Below, piece by piece: positions 63,666-64,000 of a DNA stretch of 64,000 nucleotides (the stretch's first letter is position 1; each line of letters begins with the position of its first letter). Source of the DNA: Nyssa sinensis. Its lineage: Eukaryota; Streptophyta; Magnoliopsida; Cornales; Nyssaceae. The position numbers were made by a program, and so were the translations under genes. The notes beneath the pieces were generated by a model. The model saw only the letters and a list, made by a program, of their open reading frames with translations. It ran no database searches and was not told the DNA's origin. The stretch is from NCBI GenBank assembly GCA_008638375.1, contig CM018041.1, forward strand, positions 6,191,501-6,255,500, given 5' to 3'.

Positions 63666-64000
63666 GTTGAAATTTTACCAGTGAAGATCACGTAAATTTT
63701 TTGGATTTTTTTTGGTAACATCATTAAAGGTTATTTTTTATGAAAGTGATAGTTGTAAGTTTCTTTATTTTTATAAATAGATACCTACATGAAGAAAAAG
63801 AAAAAGAAATGAGAGAGTGAAAAAGAGTGCTTTTACGTGGGTTTTGGAGTATGATGTAGTCACTGGGATATTCTGTTTGTGTTTATAGTGATTAATGGGA
63901 TTCTTGGTGCTTCAGATTGTGAGTGTACAAGGATTTTGAATTTGGTTATGAGATTTAATTCTCTCTTCTTTTTTTTTATAATTTCTTATCCAATTTTTTA
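63666..64000. other. Right edge, no gene recognised
   Basis: AT-rich DNA with a purine-rich 'agaaaaagaaaaagaaatga' segment. It could be the start of a gene leader outside the window, but nothing supports that directly. Confidence 0.4.

Overview
The window is nuclear DNA from a flowering plant, most likely a eudicot. The genes have many GT-AG introns, long AT-rich spacers, dense microsatellites and plant-type transposons (LINE, Tekay-like solo LTR, Au-type SINE, Stowaway, hAT-like MITEs). The encoded proteins are plant families: MES17-type methylesterase, plant S6 kinase, thioredoxin h, At5g58300-type receptor kinase and PHT1. I cannot fix the species.

Layout. 1-2067: two degenerate LINE fragments on the minus strand. 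4509-5073 (-): first coding exon of an RNFT-like membrane RING protein; its other exons are not seen in the window. 5485-6185: AT-rich foldback element. 7429-11333: a 3.9-kb solo LTR with TG/CA ends and a perfect 5-bp target duplication. 12170-13220: 550-bp tandem duplication. 13572-17791 (+): three-exon Coa1/Tim21-like mitochondrial membrane protein, with nested hAT-like MITEs in intron 1. 17792-24430: repeat-rich spacer with a Stowaway MITE, a 213-bp duplication and a poly-G run. 27465-30360 (+): LRR receptor pseudokinase with a one-base frameshift. 31096-31304: near-perfect hairpin MITE. 35012-38458 (+): four-exon thioredoxin h whose active site reads WSNPC. 39929-41012 (+): decayed PHT1 phosphate transporter. 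42034-46078 (-): six-exon S6 kinase with a 5'UTR intron reaching 48289. 50464-50755 (-): two identical tRNA-Ile(AAU) genes in a tandem duplication. 51370-55734 (-): four-exon MES17-like methylesterase. 55735-64000: no gene recognised; AT-rich foldback elements, microsatellites, a SINE and a poly-G run.

The genes do not form an operon or an obvious cluster. They are unrelated housekeeping or signalling genes separated by transposon debris. I found no convincing undescribed multi-gene system. The most useful observations are an AT-rich foldback family with four clear copies and one partial copy, the clean solo LTR, the nested MITE/SINE insertion, the thioredoxin with an altered active site, the single-base frameshift in the receptor kinase, and the recent tRNA-Ile duplication. 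Exon borders were read by eye from splice consensus, codon phase and remembered family sequence; no alignment was run.
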